From the NCBI GenBank assembly GCA_964547295.1, contig CAZJMH010000003.1:1-33319 (forward strand): a stretch of DNA of 33,319 bases, read 5' to 3'. Position 1 is the stretch's first letter, and each line of letters starts with the position of its first letter. A program made the position numbers and the translations under genes. Source of the stretch: CAYSLZ01 sp964547295. GTDB lineage: Bacteria; Patescibacteriota; Microgenomatia; UBA12405; JAHJSD01. The notes below the pieces were generated by a model. It had not been told where the DNA came from and did no database searches. It worked only from the letters and a program-made list of their open reading frames with translations. Positions 6,388 to 13,384 of the stretch are shown here, piece by piece.

Positions 6388-6870
6388 ATGTCTGATAAAC
6401 CAAAGATTTTATCTAATACAGCAAAAGGGGTTAGTAATTTAGCTGGTGAAACAGTAAAAGAAGCGGCGAAACAAGCTGAGCAGGCCGTTGATGAAGCGGT
6501 TAATGAATTAGTTGGAGGAGGGGGCAGTAATTCCGACCAAAATGCCAACTTTAATCAATTAAAGGCAGAGAATAAGAAAAAAGATAACGATGAGATTGCT
6601 GGCTTAAAAAAGGAGATTAAAAAAAAGGGTCGAGATGTTGAAGAAGAAATTAAAGCGGTTAAACAAGAAAAAGAAACTCAAGAAGAGCAAGCATTGTTAA
6701 ATGAGCTTCAGGAACAACGAAAAAAAGAAGAAGAAGAGGCTAAAAAAGAAGCCGAAATGGTTGGTTCAAACTTTAACCCTTTGGCACAAACTGGGAGCAA
6801 GAAGGAGCGGGGAACAGCTTTAATTGACCAGCGTGGTAAAGGTCGGGAAATAAAAAGTGGCAAAAATTAA
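6388..6870 (+). CDS. Highly charged coiled-coil protein of unknown function
   Basis: This is a 160-residue protein that I do not recognise as a named family. Residues ~1-45 form an Ala/Glu/Val-rich amphipathic helix (V-K-E-A-A-K-Q-A-E-Q-A-V-D-E-A), followed by a Gly-rich hinge (G-G-G-G-S). A long Lys/Glu coiled coil spans ~58-125, and the tail is polar and basic. There is no signal peptide or membrane segment. It sits two bases after ybaB, in the position often held by recR, and overlaps cysS by 14 nt, so it belongs to the same transcript. A structural or nucleoid-linked role is possible but only guessed from position. Confidence 0.75.
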   Translation: MSDKPKILSNTAKGVSNLAGETVKEAAKQAEQAVDEAVNELVGGGGSNSDQNANFNQLKAENKKKDNDEIAGLKKEIKKKGRDVEEEIKAVKQEKETQEEQALLNELQEQRKKEEEEAKKEAEMVGSNFNPLAQTGSKKERGTALIDQRGKGREIKSGKN

Positions 6871-8224
6871 ACTATTTAACTCCTTAACTAATCAAAAAGA
6901 GGTTTTTACGCCGATTAAAAAAGGCAGGGTTGGTATTTATACTTGTGGACCGACAGTATACGGACCAGGGCACTTAGGTCATGCCCGGACTTATACTAGT
7001 TTTGACCTTTTGAAACGGGTTTTTCTCTTCAACGAATATCAAGTTAATCATGTTTTGAATATTACTGATATTCATGATGACATGATTAAAACAGCCAAAA
7101 AGATGAATATTTCTATTCAAGAATTAGCTGATAAATATATCCCCTTGTTTAAAAAAGATTTGGTTAGTTTAAATATTTTGCCTGCCGATATTTACCCTCG
7201 GGTTACTGACCATATTAAGGAGATAATTGAAATGGTTAAAATTTTAGTTGACAAAGGATATGCTTATGTTCAAGAGGACGGTTCGGTTTATTTTAATGTT
7301 AATAAGTTTGAAGATTACGGCAAGCTTTCTGGAATTAAATTGGATGAAACTAAATCAGGAACACGGGTAGAAACTGATAAATATGATAAAGAAAATGCTT
7401 CAGATTTTGCATTGTGGAAGGGTTACAAAGAAGGCGAACCTTATTGGCAAAGCCCGTGGGGTAAAGGTCGGCCTGGATGGCACATTGAGTGTTCAGTTAT
7501 GGCCGGTAAATATTTAGGCGAAACAATTGATATTCATGCTGGAGCGATGGACTTGAAGTTTCCTCATCATGAAAATGAAATTGCCCAATTTGAAGCAGCT
7601 AAAGGCAAAAAATTTGTTAATTATTGGCTCCATGCCGGTTTATTAAAAGTTGAAAGTCAGAAAATGAGTAAGTCTTTAGGTAATTACTTGGAAATTAGAG
7701 ATATAAAAGATGAAGGATTTAAACCATTGGCTTTGCGTTATTTATTTTTAATGACCCATTACCGATCAGAAATGAATTTTACCTGGGAGAGTCTTCAATC
7801 AGCTCAAAATGCTTTGGAAAAAATGCGCCGGAAAGTTTCGCACTATCATCAAGAAAAAAAGCGTTTAATTTCAAAAAAATCCCTAAAATATCATCAAAAA
7901 TTTGCTAGCCTAATCAACGATAATCTATCTATTCCTCAAGCGTTAGCGCTAACCTGGGAGGTTATTGACAGTAAGTTATCTGGAGAAGAAAAAATAAACC
8001 TTATTTTAGATTTTGATCGGGTTTTAGGTTTAAAGCTAACAAGTCAAAAAAAGATAACAAGCCTGCCAAAGCGAATCAAAAAATTAGCGGAGGAAAGAGA
8101 AAATCTCCGTTCTAAGGGAAAATGGGGTCAAGCTGACGAAATTCGAAAAAAGATAGAAGCCGCTGGGTATGAAGTGATTGATTTAGAAATAGGGTTTCAA
8201 ATTCGCCCCCTTGACGAGATGTAA
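6857..8224 (+). CDS. cysS: Cysteinyl-tRNA synthetase
   Basis: This is a 455-residue class I enzyme that charges tRNA-Cys. The catalytic Rossmann fold begins with T-C-G-P-T-V-Y and the HIGH-type motif GHLGHAR. Zinc ligands are visible as C in T-C-G-P-T, C in H-I-E-C-S-V-M and the H-H-E-N-E segment. The KMSKS loop is KMSKSLGNYL. The C-terminal helical anticodon part is intact, and total length fits the family (~460). The start is GTG at 6857, overlapping the previous gene by 14 nt. Its 3' end carries the promoter for rpsF. Confidence 0.97.
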   Translation: MAKIKLFNSLTNQKEVFTPIKKGRVGIYTCGPTVYGPGHLGHARTYTSFDLLKRVFLFNEYQVNHVLNITDIHDDMIKTAKKMNISIQELADKYIPLFKKDLVSLNILPADIYPRVTDHIKEIIEMVKILVDKGYAYVQEDGSVYFNVNKFEDYGKLSGIKLDETKSGTRVETDKYDKENASDFALWKGYKEGEPYWQSPWGKGRPGWHIECSVMAGKYLGETIDIHAGAMDLKFPHHENEIAQFEAAKGKKFVNYWLHAGLLKVESQKMSKSLGNYLEIRDIKDEGFKPLALRYLFLMTHYRSEMNFTWESLQSAQNALEKMRRKVSHYHQEKKRLISKKSLKYHQKFASLINDNLSIPQALALTWEVIDSKLSGEEKINLILDFDRVLGLKLTSQKKITSLPKRIKKLAEERENLRSKGKWGQADEIRKKIEAAGYEVIDLEIGFQIRPLDEM

Positions 8225-8240
8225 TAAGACTAAGTATAAT
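8211..8240 (+). promoter_or_regulatory. Sigma70-type promoter for rpsF-ssb-rpsR inside the cysS 3' end
   Basis: TTGACG (8211-8216), an 18-bp spacer and a perfect TATAAT (8235-8240). The rpsF ATG begins at 8250, only 9 nt after the -10 box, so the transcript would start at about 8247 and be essentially leaderless. Confidence 0.75.
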
Positions 8241-8249
8241 AGACTTGAT

Positions 8250-8558
8250 ATGGGAACTGAATATGAGTTTGTTTTTTTAACACCGACAGAAGTTGATGAA
8301 AAAAAATTAAAAGATACTTTTACAGAGTTGGAAAAACAAATTAAATCAATAAAAGGTAAGATAATTGATAAAGAAGACTGGGGTAGACAGCAATTAGCTT
8401 ATGAAATAAAAGGAAACAAGCGGGCATTTTTTAGAATTTGGCAGTTAAGTCTTCCTCAAGATTTTAATTCTTCATCGCTGAATACTTTTTTAAATCGTAG
8501 TGACATAATAATTCGTTATTTATTATTAAAATCATTTAAAAAGAAGGGAGAAAAGTAA
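8250..8558 (+). CDS. rpsF: Small ribosomal subunit protein bS6
   Basis: This is a 102-residue protein starting MGTEYEFVFLTPTEVDEKKL, with the bS6 ferredoxin-like fold pattern: beta1, helix, G-K-I-I-D-K-E-D-W-G-R-Q-Q-L-A-Y-E-I-K hairpin, R-A-F-F-R-I-W strand, helix, I-I-R-Y-L-L-L-K. It binds 16S rRNA together with bS18, encoded two genes on. The ATG at 8250 is preferred over an in-frame TTG at 8211, because that TTG is part of the -35 box and the added residues do not match bS6. rpsF-ssb-rpsR is the classic bacterial order. There is no Shine-Dalgarno, in keeping with leaderless translation. Confidence 0.95.
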   Translation: MGTEYEFVFLTPTEVDEKKLKDTFTELEKQIKSIKGKIIDKEDWGRQQLAYEIKGNKRAFFRIWQLSLPQDFNSSSLNTFLNRSDIIIRYLLLKSFKKKGEK

Positions 8559-8559
8559 A

Positions 8560-9063
8560 ATGTCAACGCGTTGTCTTAATCGAATTATGTTATTAGGTAA
8601 TTTAACCCGGGATCCTGAGTTGCGTTATACTCCAAGTGGAACAGCAGTTTGTAATTTTGGTTTGGCTACAAATCGTCGTTGGACGACAAGTGACGGGGAT
8701 GAAAAAGAAGCAGCTCAGTTTCATCGGATTGTTGCTTGGGCACAATTAGCAGAACTTTGCGCTCAACTGCTCTATAAGGGGGCTAAAGTTTATGTTGGCG
8801 GTCGCATTCAATACCGGGAATGGACCGGGGACGACAATGTGAAGCGCCAAACAACTGAAATAGTTATTGATGATATGATTTTGCTTTCCACACGTGATGA
8901 ATCGACAGCTGATTCTCAAGTTGATAGTTCAGTTGAAGAGGGTGAAGAACAATCAGTTGATGAACAGGAAGAAAGTGCTGATAAAGATTCGCAAACTATT
9001 GAAGAGGAGTTTGAAAAAAAGCAAGAGGAAAAAGACGAAGAAGATAAAGACATTCCCTTCTAG
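8560..9063 (+). CDS. ssb: Single-stranded DNA-binding protein
   Basis: This is a 167-residue protein. The OB-fold occupies ~1-110 (R-I-M-L-L-G-N-L-T-R-D-P-E-L-R-Y-T, then F-H-R-I-V-A-W, then V-Y-V-G-G-R-I-Q-Y-R-E-W). A long Glu/Asp/Gln-rich disordered linker follows. The C-terminus is D-K-D-I-P-F, the conserved acidic tip that recruits replication and repair partners. It has a good ribosome site (AAGGGAG) one base after the rpsF stop. It covers single-stranded DNA at forks, and as in most bacteria it lies between bS6 and bS18. Confidence 0.97.
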   Translation: MSTRCLNRIMLLGNLTRDPELRYTPSGTAVCNFGLATNRRWTTSDGDEKEAAQFHRIVAWAQLAELCAQLLYKGAKVYVGGRIQYREWTGDDNVKRQTTEIVIDDMILLSTRDESTADSQVDSSVEEGEEQSVDEQEESADKDSQTIEEEFEKKQEEKDEEDKDIPF

Positions 9064-9101
9064 ATTAAAAATATAAATTAAAATTGAAGAAATAATAAAC
9101 A

Positions 9102-9332
9102 ATGAGAAGAAATAAGAAACAACCAATAAAACGAGACTGCCAATTTTGCCAAAATAAAACTCAACCTTATTGGCGCGATTATCAAGTATTGAGAAACTTT
9201 TTATCACCGCGATCAAGAATTTTATCTCGTGAGAAAACAGGAGTTTGTGCTAAGCATCAGCGTCAGTTAGCAAAAGCAGTTAAACATGCTCGGCATTTAG
9301 GCTTACTTCCGTTTATAACTCGCGCTAGTTAA
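9102..9332 (+). CDS. rpsR: Small ribosomal subunit protein bS18
   Basis: This is a 76-residue basic protein with a C-x-x-C pair (C-Q-F-C), then a C-A-K-H-Q-R-Q-L segment and a C-terminal helix K-H-A-R-H-L-G-L-L-P-F. The bS18 signature L-S-P-R-S-R-I-L-S-R-E-K-T-G is clear. The two-plus-one Cys pattern suggests a zinc-binding variant. It pairs with bS6 on the 30S platform. It lies 38 nt after ssb in an A/T-rich spacer with no terminator visible. Confidence 0.95.
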   Translation: MRRNKKQPIKRDCQFCQNKTQPYWRDYQVLRNFLSPRSRILSREKTGVCAKHQRQLAKAVKHARHLGLLPFITRAS

Positions 9333-9337
9333 GAGAA

Positions 9338-9856
9338 ATGAATAAAACTGTATGGATTGTGAGTTTACCAGATGGATCTAAAAGCTTGGTTAAAACCGGC
9401 CAAAAAGTATTGTCAGGTGATATTTTGGCTGAAAAAGGAAATAGAGAAATCAAGTCGCCTGTCCAAGGTCAGGTAAAAGAGATAGAGGAGAATAAAATTC
9501 ATCTTGAGTTTAAATCAAAAAAAGTATCTGGTCAAGGTTTGAATAATAAAAATAATTGGGGTGAAATAAAATGGCAGCCAAAAATTAATTACGGTCAATT
9601 ATCTGTTGATTACCAGGGCCAAATAATTGTTTTAGGAGCAGAAGAGCTTACTTCTTACTTTATATCTAAAGCGCAGACATTAGGGATTAGAGGTTTAATT
9701 GTTTTTGGTGGCCGGCCTAATCTTGAAAAGACTTCCATTCCGATTCTAATAGTTGATAAGCCAAAAGCAAAGTTGATAAAAAAAATAGATGGAGTAAAAT
9801 GCTTGTTAGATGCCAGCAGTGATTGCTTGTTAATACCAGAGAGGGCTGAAGGCTGA
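9338..9856 (+). CDS. Unknown protein with a barrel-sandwich (lipoyl/biotinyl-like) N-terminal half
   Basis: This is a 172-residue protein not assigned to a named family. Residues ~1-60 show two hammerhead-like half-motifs, G-Q-K-V-L-S-G-D-I-L-A-E-K-G and K-S-P-V-Q-G-Q-V-K-E-I, as in lipoyl/biotinyl-type barrels, but without the lysine-centred attachment motif (E-T-D-K or M-K-M). The rest (~75-172) alternates strand and helix (Y-Q-G-Q-I-I-V-L-G-A, G-I-R-G-L-I-V-F-G-G) and may be Rossmann-like. There is no signal peptide. The last residues (P-E-R-A-E-G) are encoded by the stutter repeat at 9844-9876. It sits between rpsR and the CtpA protease on the same strand. Confidence 0.7.
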   Translation: MNKTVWIVSLPDGSKSLVKTGQKVLSGDILAEKGNREIKSPVQGQVKEIEENKIHLEFKSKKVSGQGLNNKNNWGEIKWQPKINYGQLSVDYQGQIIVLGAEELTSYFISKAQTLGIRGLIVFGGRPNLEKTSIPILIVDKPKAKLIKKIDGVKCLLDASSDCLLIPERAEG

Positions 9857-9876
9857 ATGCTAAAGGTTTAATGCTG
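9844..9876. repeat. Stutter repeat (GGCTGAATGCTAAAGG type)
   Basis: GGCTGAATGCTAAAGG occupies 9851-9866, with flanking partial units (GGCTGAA before, TTTAATGCTG after). It matches the copy at 11116-11131 at 15 of 16 positions. It provides the end of one gene and the spacer to the next. Confidence 0.6.
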
Positions 9877-9878
9877 TA

Positions 9879-11135
9879 ATGGATAGAAAAAAATTATTTA
9901 AGAAAATAAGACATCTGGTTTTAGTTTTATTTTTAGTAAGTCTTGCCGGCTATATCGGCTATTACTACGGAACGAAAAGATCAGGGCTTGATTACAAGGC
10001 TTACAATTCAGAAAACCAACCGGCGGAACTTTCTAATTTTTGGCTGGTGTGGGGGAAATTAGAAGAAAAATATCTTGACAAAAGTGTTTTGGAACCTGAA
10101 AAAATGATCCAGGGTGCGATATCCGGCATGGTTGATGCTCTTGGTGATCCTTATACTGTTTACCTGCCTCCTGAAGATAATGAAATCAGCCAGGAGAACC
10201 TCAGCGGCAGTTTTGGCGGAATTGGTATTCGTTTGGGGTTTAAAGACAAGCGTTTGGCGGTTATTTCGCCGCTTAAAAATACACCAGCGGAAAAAGCCGG
10301 AATAGAAGCCGGTGATTATATTTTAAAAATAACCGATGACAAGAATGATATTGATCAAACAACCGAAAAAATCAGTTTACCAGAAGCAGTAAAATTAATT
10401 CGAGGTGAGGTTGGCGATAAGGTTGTATTAACCTTGAGCCGGGAATCAAGACCCGAACCTTTTGAGGTTGAGATTGTCCGTGGAAATATTGAAATACCCG
10501 CCTTAGAAACTGAGTGGATGACTTCCGACGGTAAAAATTTCGGTTATGTTCATTTATTAAACTTTAGTGAAAGTATGACTTTGGAGTGGGATAAGTGGGT
10601 AGATCAGGTTGTCCAAAGAAACAATGATCCTGATTTTGGCGGTTTAATACTTGACCTTCGCAACAATCCCGGCGGTTATCTTAGCGGAGCGGTTTACGTT
10701 GCCGGTGAGTTTCTTCAACGAGGTCAAACGGTTGTTTGGCAGGAAGATTATTTGGGAGCAAAACAAAAATTTGAAGTTCAACGGGCGGGAAGACTAATTG
10801 ATATTCCTTTAGTTGTTTTAGTTAATCAGGGTTCGGCTTCAGCTTCAGAAATTTTAGCCGGCGCAATTAGACATTACGGCAAGGGTGAATTAGTTGGCAC
10901 GTCTACTTTTGGCAAAGGAACAATCCAGGAGCCGGAACAACTGCCAGATAAATCGGGTTTGCATATTACTACCGCCCAATGGCTGCTTCCGGATGAGACT
11001 GTCCTTGACGAAGATGGGCTTGACCCGGATGTTGCAGTTGAAATTGCCGATAATGAGGATGTTATTGTTGAGGAAGATAGTGATAAAGATTTAATACTTG
11101 AAAAAGGGATTGAGTGGCTGAATGCTCAAGGCTGA
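9879..11135 (+). CDS. ctpA: CtpA-type C-terminal processing protease (S41 family)
   Basis: This is a 418-residue protein. An N-terminal membrane segment (~11-30) places it on the outer side. Residues ~50-100 match the S41 N-terminal region (M-V-D-A-L-G-D-P-Y-T-V-Y-L-P-P), and a PDZ domain spans ~105-200. The catalytic core carries R-N-N-P-G-G and Q-G-S-A-S-A-S-E-I-L-A-G-A, with predicted Ser321 and Lys346 (S-T-F-G-K-G-T-I-Q), 25 residues apart as in CtpB. The enzyme trims C-termini of envelope proteins. The last six residues and stop fall in a stutter repeat. The next gene is another envelope protease, HtrA, starting directly after the stop. Confidence 0.96.
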   Translation: MDRKKLFKKIRHLVLVLFLVSLAGYIGYYYGTKRSGLDYKAYNSENQPAELSNFWLVWGKLEEKYLDKSVLEPEKMIQGAISGMVDALGDPYTVYLPPEDNEISQENLSGSFGGIGIRLGFKDKRLAVISPLKNTPAEKAGIEAGDYILKITDDKNDIDQTTEKISLPEAVKLIRGEVGDKVVLTLSRESRPEPFEVEIVRGNIEIPALETEWMTSDGKNFGYVHLLNFSESMTLEWDKWVDQVVQRNNDPDFGGLILDLRNNPGGYLSGAVYVAGEFLQRGQTVVWQEDYLGAKQKFEVQRAGRLIDIPLVVLVNQGSASASEILAGAIRHYGKGELVGTSTFGKGTIQEPEQLPDKSGLHITTAQWLLPDETVLDEDGLDPDVAVEIADNEDVIVEEDSDKDLILEKGIEWLNAQG

Positions 11136-11138
11136 ATG
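11116..11138. repeat. Stutter repeat at the ctpA-htrA junction
   Basis: GGCTGAATGCTCAAGG (11116-11131) is followed by a second GGCTGAATG that overlaps it from 11130. It encodes the ctpA C-terminus (W-L-N-A-Q-G) and supplies the htrA ATG. Confidence 0.6.
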
Positions 11139-12296
11139 TATAGTATGATGAAAAAAATAAAGTATTTTGTTGCTGGTTTCGGGATCGGCTTTTTACTTTT
11201 AATAGCGGTAATATTTGGCGGCATTGCTTCCCGGTTTGGTTGGCTAGGTTTTTTGGATCAAGTTTTTCCGGGTAAGACTGGTCAATTTGGTCAAGCCTAT
11301 ATTGAAAAAAAAGTTCTAAATGAAGAGTCGGTAATTATTGATGTTGTTGAAAAATCAGCTCCTTCAGTGGTTACAGTGTCAATAACCAAAACTGAGCAAG
11401 TTCCCCAGTTTAGGTTTGACCCTTTTGGTTTTTTTGATTTTGAAACCGAACAAAGGCAGATAGAAAGAAATATTGGTTCTGGTTTTGTTCCTAAAGAGGG
11501 GTTGGTAATTACTAATAAACATGTAGTTTCTGATCGAACGGCAACTTATAGAATAATCGACCAAAATGGAGATGTTTTTGAAGTGGAAAATATTTACCGC
11601 GATCCGTCAAATGATTTAGCAATTTTAAAGGTTGAAGCAAATATTCCTTCAATTGAACTTGGTGATTCAGATGAATTGCAAGTAGGTCAATTGGTAGTAG
11701 CTATTGGAACAGCATTAGGTGAGTTTCGGCATACAGTGACAACCGGGGTGATTTCTGGTTTGGGTCGTGGAATTACTGCCGGGTCAATTTATGAGGGCTA
11801 TGTTGAGCGTTTAGATAATGTAATTCAAACTGATGCCGCTATTAATCCTGGTAATTCTGGTGGCCCATTAATAAATTCAGTTGGTCAGGTTATTGGAGTC
11901 AATGTAGCTGTTGCTGGACAGGCGGAGAACATTGGTTTTGCAATTCCAATAGAAGTGGTTAAAGAAAGTCTTCAGATATTTGAAGAAACTGGCGAATTTC
12001 AGCGTGCTTTTTTAGGAGTAGAGTACCAAATGATTTCCAGAGAGTCAGCTTTGCTTAACGAGGTCCCCCAAGGGGCTTATATACGGAGTGTTGTTCCAGA
12101 TTCTGCCGCAGATCGTGGTGGTCTTCGGTCCGGCGATATAATTACTGAAATTGATGAAAAACGCATAGCAGAGGATGCAAATGATATTGGTCAAATAATT
12201 AATAAAAAGAAAGTTGGCGAAAATATTAAAATAAAATACTGGCGCGAAGGAGAAGAGGAGACAGTTTCCGCCGAATTGGGCGAAAGTATGTTATAA
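11136..12296 (+). CDS. htrA: HtrA/DegP-type serine protease with PDZ domain
   Basis: This is a 386-residue protein. There is one membrane segment (~9-32), then a trypsin-like domain with triad His129 (I-T-N-K-H-V-V), Asp160 (S-N-D-L-A-I-L-K) and Ser241 (N-P-G-N-S-G-G-P). A C-terminal PDZ domain spans ~290-386 (G-A-Y-I-R-S-V-V-P, G-G-L-R-S-G-D-I-I). It degrades or refolds damaged envelope proteins. Three in-frame ATGs (11136, 11145, 11148) are possible; the first is listed but the real start could be any. It forms a two-protease unit with ctpA. A promoter for rpmE lies at its 3' end. Confidence 0.96.
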   Translation: MYSMMKKIKYFVAGFGIGFLLLIAVIFGGIASRFGWLGFLDQVFPGKTGQFGQAYIEKKVLNEESVIIDVVEKSAPSVVTVSITKTEQVPQFRFDPFGFFDFETEQRQIERNIGSGFVPKEGLVITNKHVVSDRTATYRIIDQNGDVFEVENIYRDPSNDLAILKVEANIPSIELGDSDELQVGQLVVAIGTALGEFRHTVTTGVISGLGRGITAGSIYEGYVERLDNVIQTDAAINPGNSGGPLINSVGQVIGVNVAVAGQAENIGFAIPIEVVKESLQIFEETGEFQRAFLGVEYQMISRESALLNEVPQGAYIRSVVPDSAADRGGLRSGDIITEIDEKRIAEDANDIGQIINKKKVGENIKIKYWREGEEETVSAELGESML

Positions 12297-12297
12297 T
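12289..12297 (+). promoter_or_regulatory. Extended -10 promoter for rpmE
   Basis: TG-T-TATAAT with a perfect -10 hexamer at 12292-12297. No good -35 is visible, as allowed for extended -10 promoters. The rpmE ATG is 10 nt downstream, so the mRNA would have a leader of only ~4 nt. Confidence 0.65.
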
Positions 12298-12307
12298 TGC
12301 AATCGTT

Positions 12308-12577
12308 ATGAAACAAGGAATTCACCCTAAATACCATGATCAAGTGAAGGTGACTTGCGCCTGTGGAAATACATTTACCACTGGTTCAACTTTGCCAAAA
12401 ATCGAGGTCGAGATTTGCTCGGCTTGTCATCCCTTTTTTACTGGTGAAACTAAGTATATTGATACAGAAGGAAGAATTGAAAGATTTGAGCGGAAAAGAA
12501 AAATGGCCAAGGGCGAAAAGCTAAAGCCTAAAGGCTCAATGCCCAAGGTCAAAGGCGAGAAAGAAAAAGAAAGATAA
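12308..12577 (+). CDS. rpmE: Large ribosomal subunit protein bL31 (zinc form) with extended tail
   Basis: This is an 89-residue protein. The core, residues 1-~62, is a clear bL31: MKQGIHPKYHDQ, then C-A-C-G and C-S-A-C zinc ligands, then H-P-F-F-T-G and the F-x-R-K-R-K end. Canonical bL31 stops near 65-75 residues. Here ~20 extra Lys/Gly/Glu-rich residues follow, encoded by a stutter repeat (12503-12558). The promoter lies in the htrA end, and there is no Shine-Dalgarno at the usual place. In many bacteria rpmE is followed by prfA, as here. Confidence 0.95.
   Translation: MKQGIHPKYHDQVKVTCACGNTFTTGSTLPKIEVEICSACHPFFTGETKYIDTEGRIERFERKRKMAKGEKLKPKGSMPKVKGEKEKER
12503..12558 (+). repeat. Stutter repeat encoding the bL31 tail
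   Basis: Units such as AAAGCTAAAGCCTAAAGGCTCAA and GGCTCAATGCCCAAGG (12533-12548) recur. The latter matches the 11116 copy at 14 of 16 positions. It lies inside the reading frame and adds the K-P-K-G-S-M-P-K-V-K-G-E tail. Confidence 0.55.
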
Positions 12578-12585
12578 AAAATCTT

Positions 12586-12620
12586 CTAATGACAATTAAA
12601 CAATTTAGCCATTAATCATT
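12586..12620. repeat. Stutter repeat between rpmE and prfA (CAATTTAGCCATTAA type)
   Basis: CTAATGACAATTAAACAATTTAGCCATTAATCATT is built of 8-10 base near-copies. CAATTTAG is also seen at 4563-4570 by ybeY. Confidence 0.45.
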
Positions 12621-12626
12621 TATTCT

Positions 12627-13307
12627 ATGAATATAAATCCGAACATCGCTATTTTAGAAATCCAGCCGGGTGCCGGCGGAACTGAGGCCAGAATTTGGGC
12701 AAAAGACCTTTTTCGAATGTATTTAAACTATGCTAAATCTAAAGGTTGGAAAGTTGGTAAAATTGATGAAAACAAACTGCAGATTGTCGGTCGGAATGCT
12801 TTTCAAAATCTAAAATCTGAAACCGGAACCCACCGGGTTCAGCGTGTTCCGGAGACAGAAAAACACGATCGGATTCATACTTCAACTGCGGTTGTTGTTG
12901 TTTTGCCAAAAGTTTCGGCTAATCCAAAAGAAATAAGAGAGGAGGATTTAGAATGGAGTTTTTTCCGTTCCGGCGGTCACGGCGGCCAGAACGTCAACAA
13001 AGTTTCCACTGCTGTTCGTTTAACCCACCGTCCGTCGGGGATAACGGTTGAGTGCCAAAAAGAGAGAAGCCAGCAGAAAAACAGACAAATTGCTTTAAAT
13101 TTACTTGCCTCTCAGCTTTGGCAGAGAGCACAGAAAAAAAAACAAGGTTTTGTCGGTCAAATACGACAAAATGCTGGGTCCGGCCGACGGTCGGACAAAA
13201 TCCGAACATATAACTATCAGCAGAACCGGGTAACCGATCACCGGACCAATAAAAAATCCCGCCAGCTGGAAGAAATTCTCGACGGCAATCTTGATTTAGT
13301 TAAATAA
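12627..13307 (+). CDS. prfA: Peptide chain release factor 1 lacking the N-terminal domain
   Basis: This is a 226-residue protein. It starts at the L-E-I-Q-P-G-A-G-G-T-E-A strand that in full-length RF1 follows ~110 N-terminal residues. The codon-recognition motif is P-E-T at 75-77 (P-x-T type, RF1), and the catalytic loop is G-G-H-G-G-Q with Gln121. The end R-T-Y-N-Y-Q-Q-N-R-V-T-D-H-R is normal. It should release at UAA and UAG. Domain 1, which contacts the uL11/bL12 region and RF3, is absent. An in-frame TAG just upstream and the adjacent rpmE gene exclude a longer start. Co-orientation with rpmE is typical for prfA. The spacer is stutter repeat. Confidence 0.93.
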   Translation: MNINPNIAILEIQPGAGGTEARIWAKDLFRMYLNYAKSKGWKVGKIDENKLQIVGRNAFQNLKSETGTHRVQRVPETEKHDRIHTSTAVVVVLPKVSANPKEIREEDLEWSFFRSGGHGGQNVNKVSTAVRLTHRPSGITVECQKERSQQKNRQIALNLLASQLWQRAQKKKQGFVGQIRQNAGSGRRSDKIRTYNYQQNRVTDHRTNKKSRQLEEILDGNLDLVK

Positions 13308-13339
13308 GGTTTTATCCGATAACAACTTCAATTATTATC

Positions 13340-13376
13340 TTCAACTATTATCCTACGATCGGACTACGATAGTTAA
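13340..13376. other. Imperfect palindromic element between convergent prfA and hisS
   Basis: AACTAT (13343-13348) and ATAGTT (13369-13374) are inverted, enclosing CTACGATCGGACTACGAT with a direct repeat of CTACGAT. It is similar in style to the hairpin at 31647-31684 (TTCAACTAT...ATAGTT arms). It could serve both convergent genes as a 3' end structure. No T-run follows on either side. Confidence 0.4.
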
Positions 13377-13384
13377 TACTTGAT

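Noticed and set aside
8211..8249. TTG start at 8211 for bS6
   Set aside because: These bases are the -35 and -10 boxes of the rpsF promoter, and the added residues do not match bS6.
11110..11148. TTGAGT ... TATAGT as a promoter for htrA
   Set aside because: The spacing is 23 bp and the -10 would overlap the htrA start codons; the bases belong to the stutter repeat.
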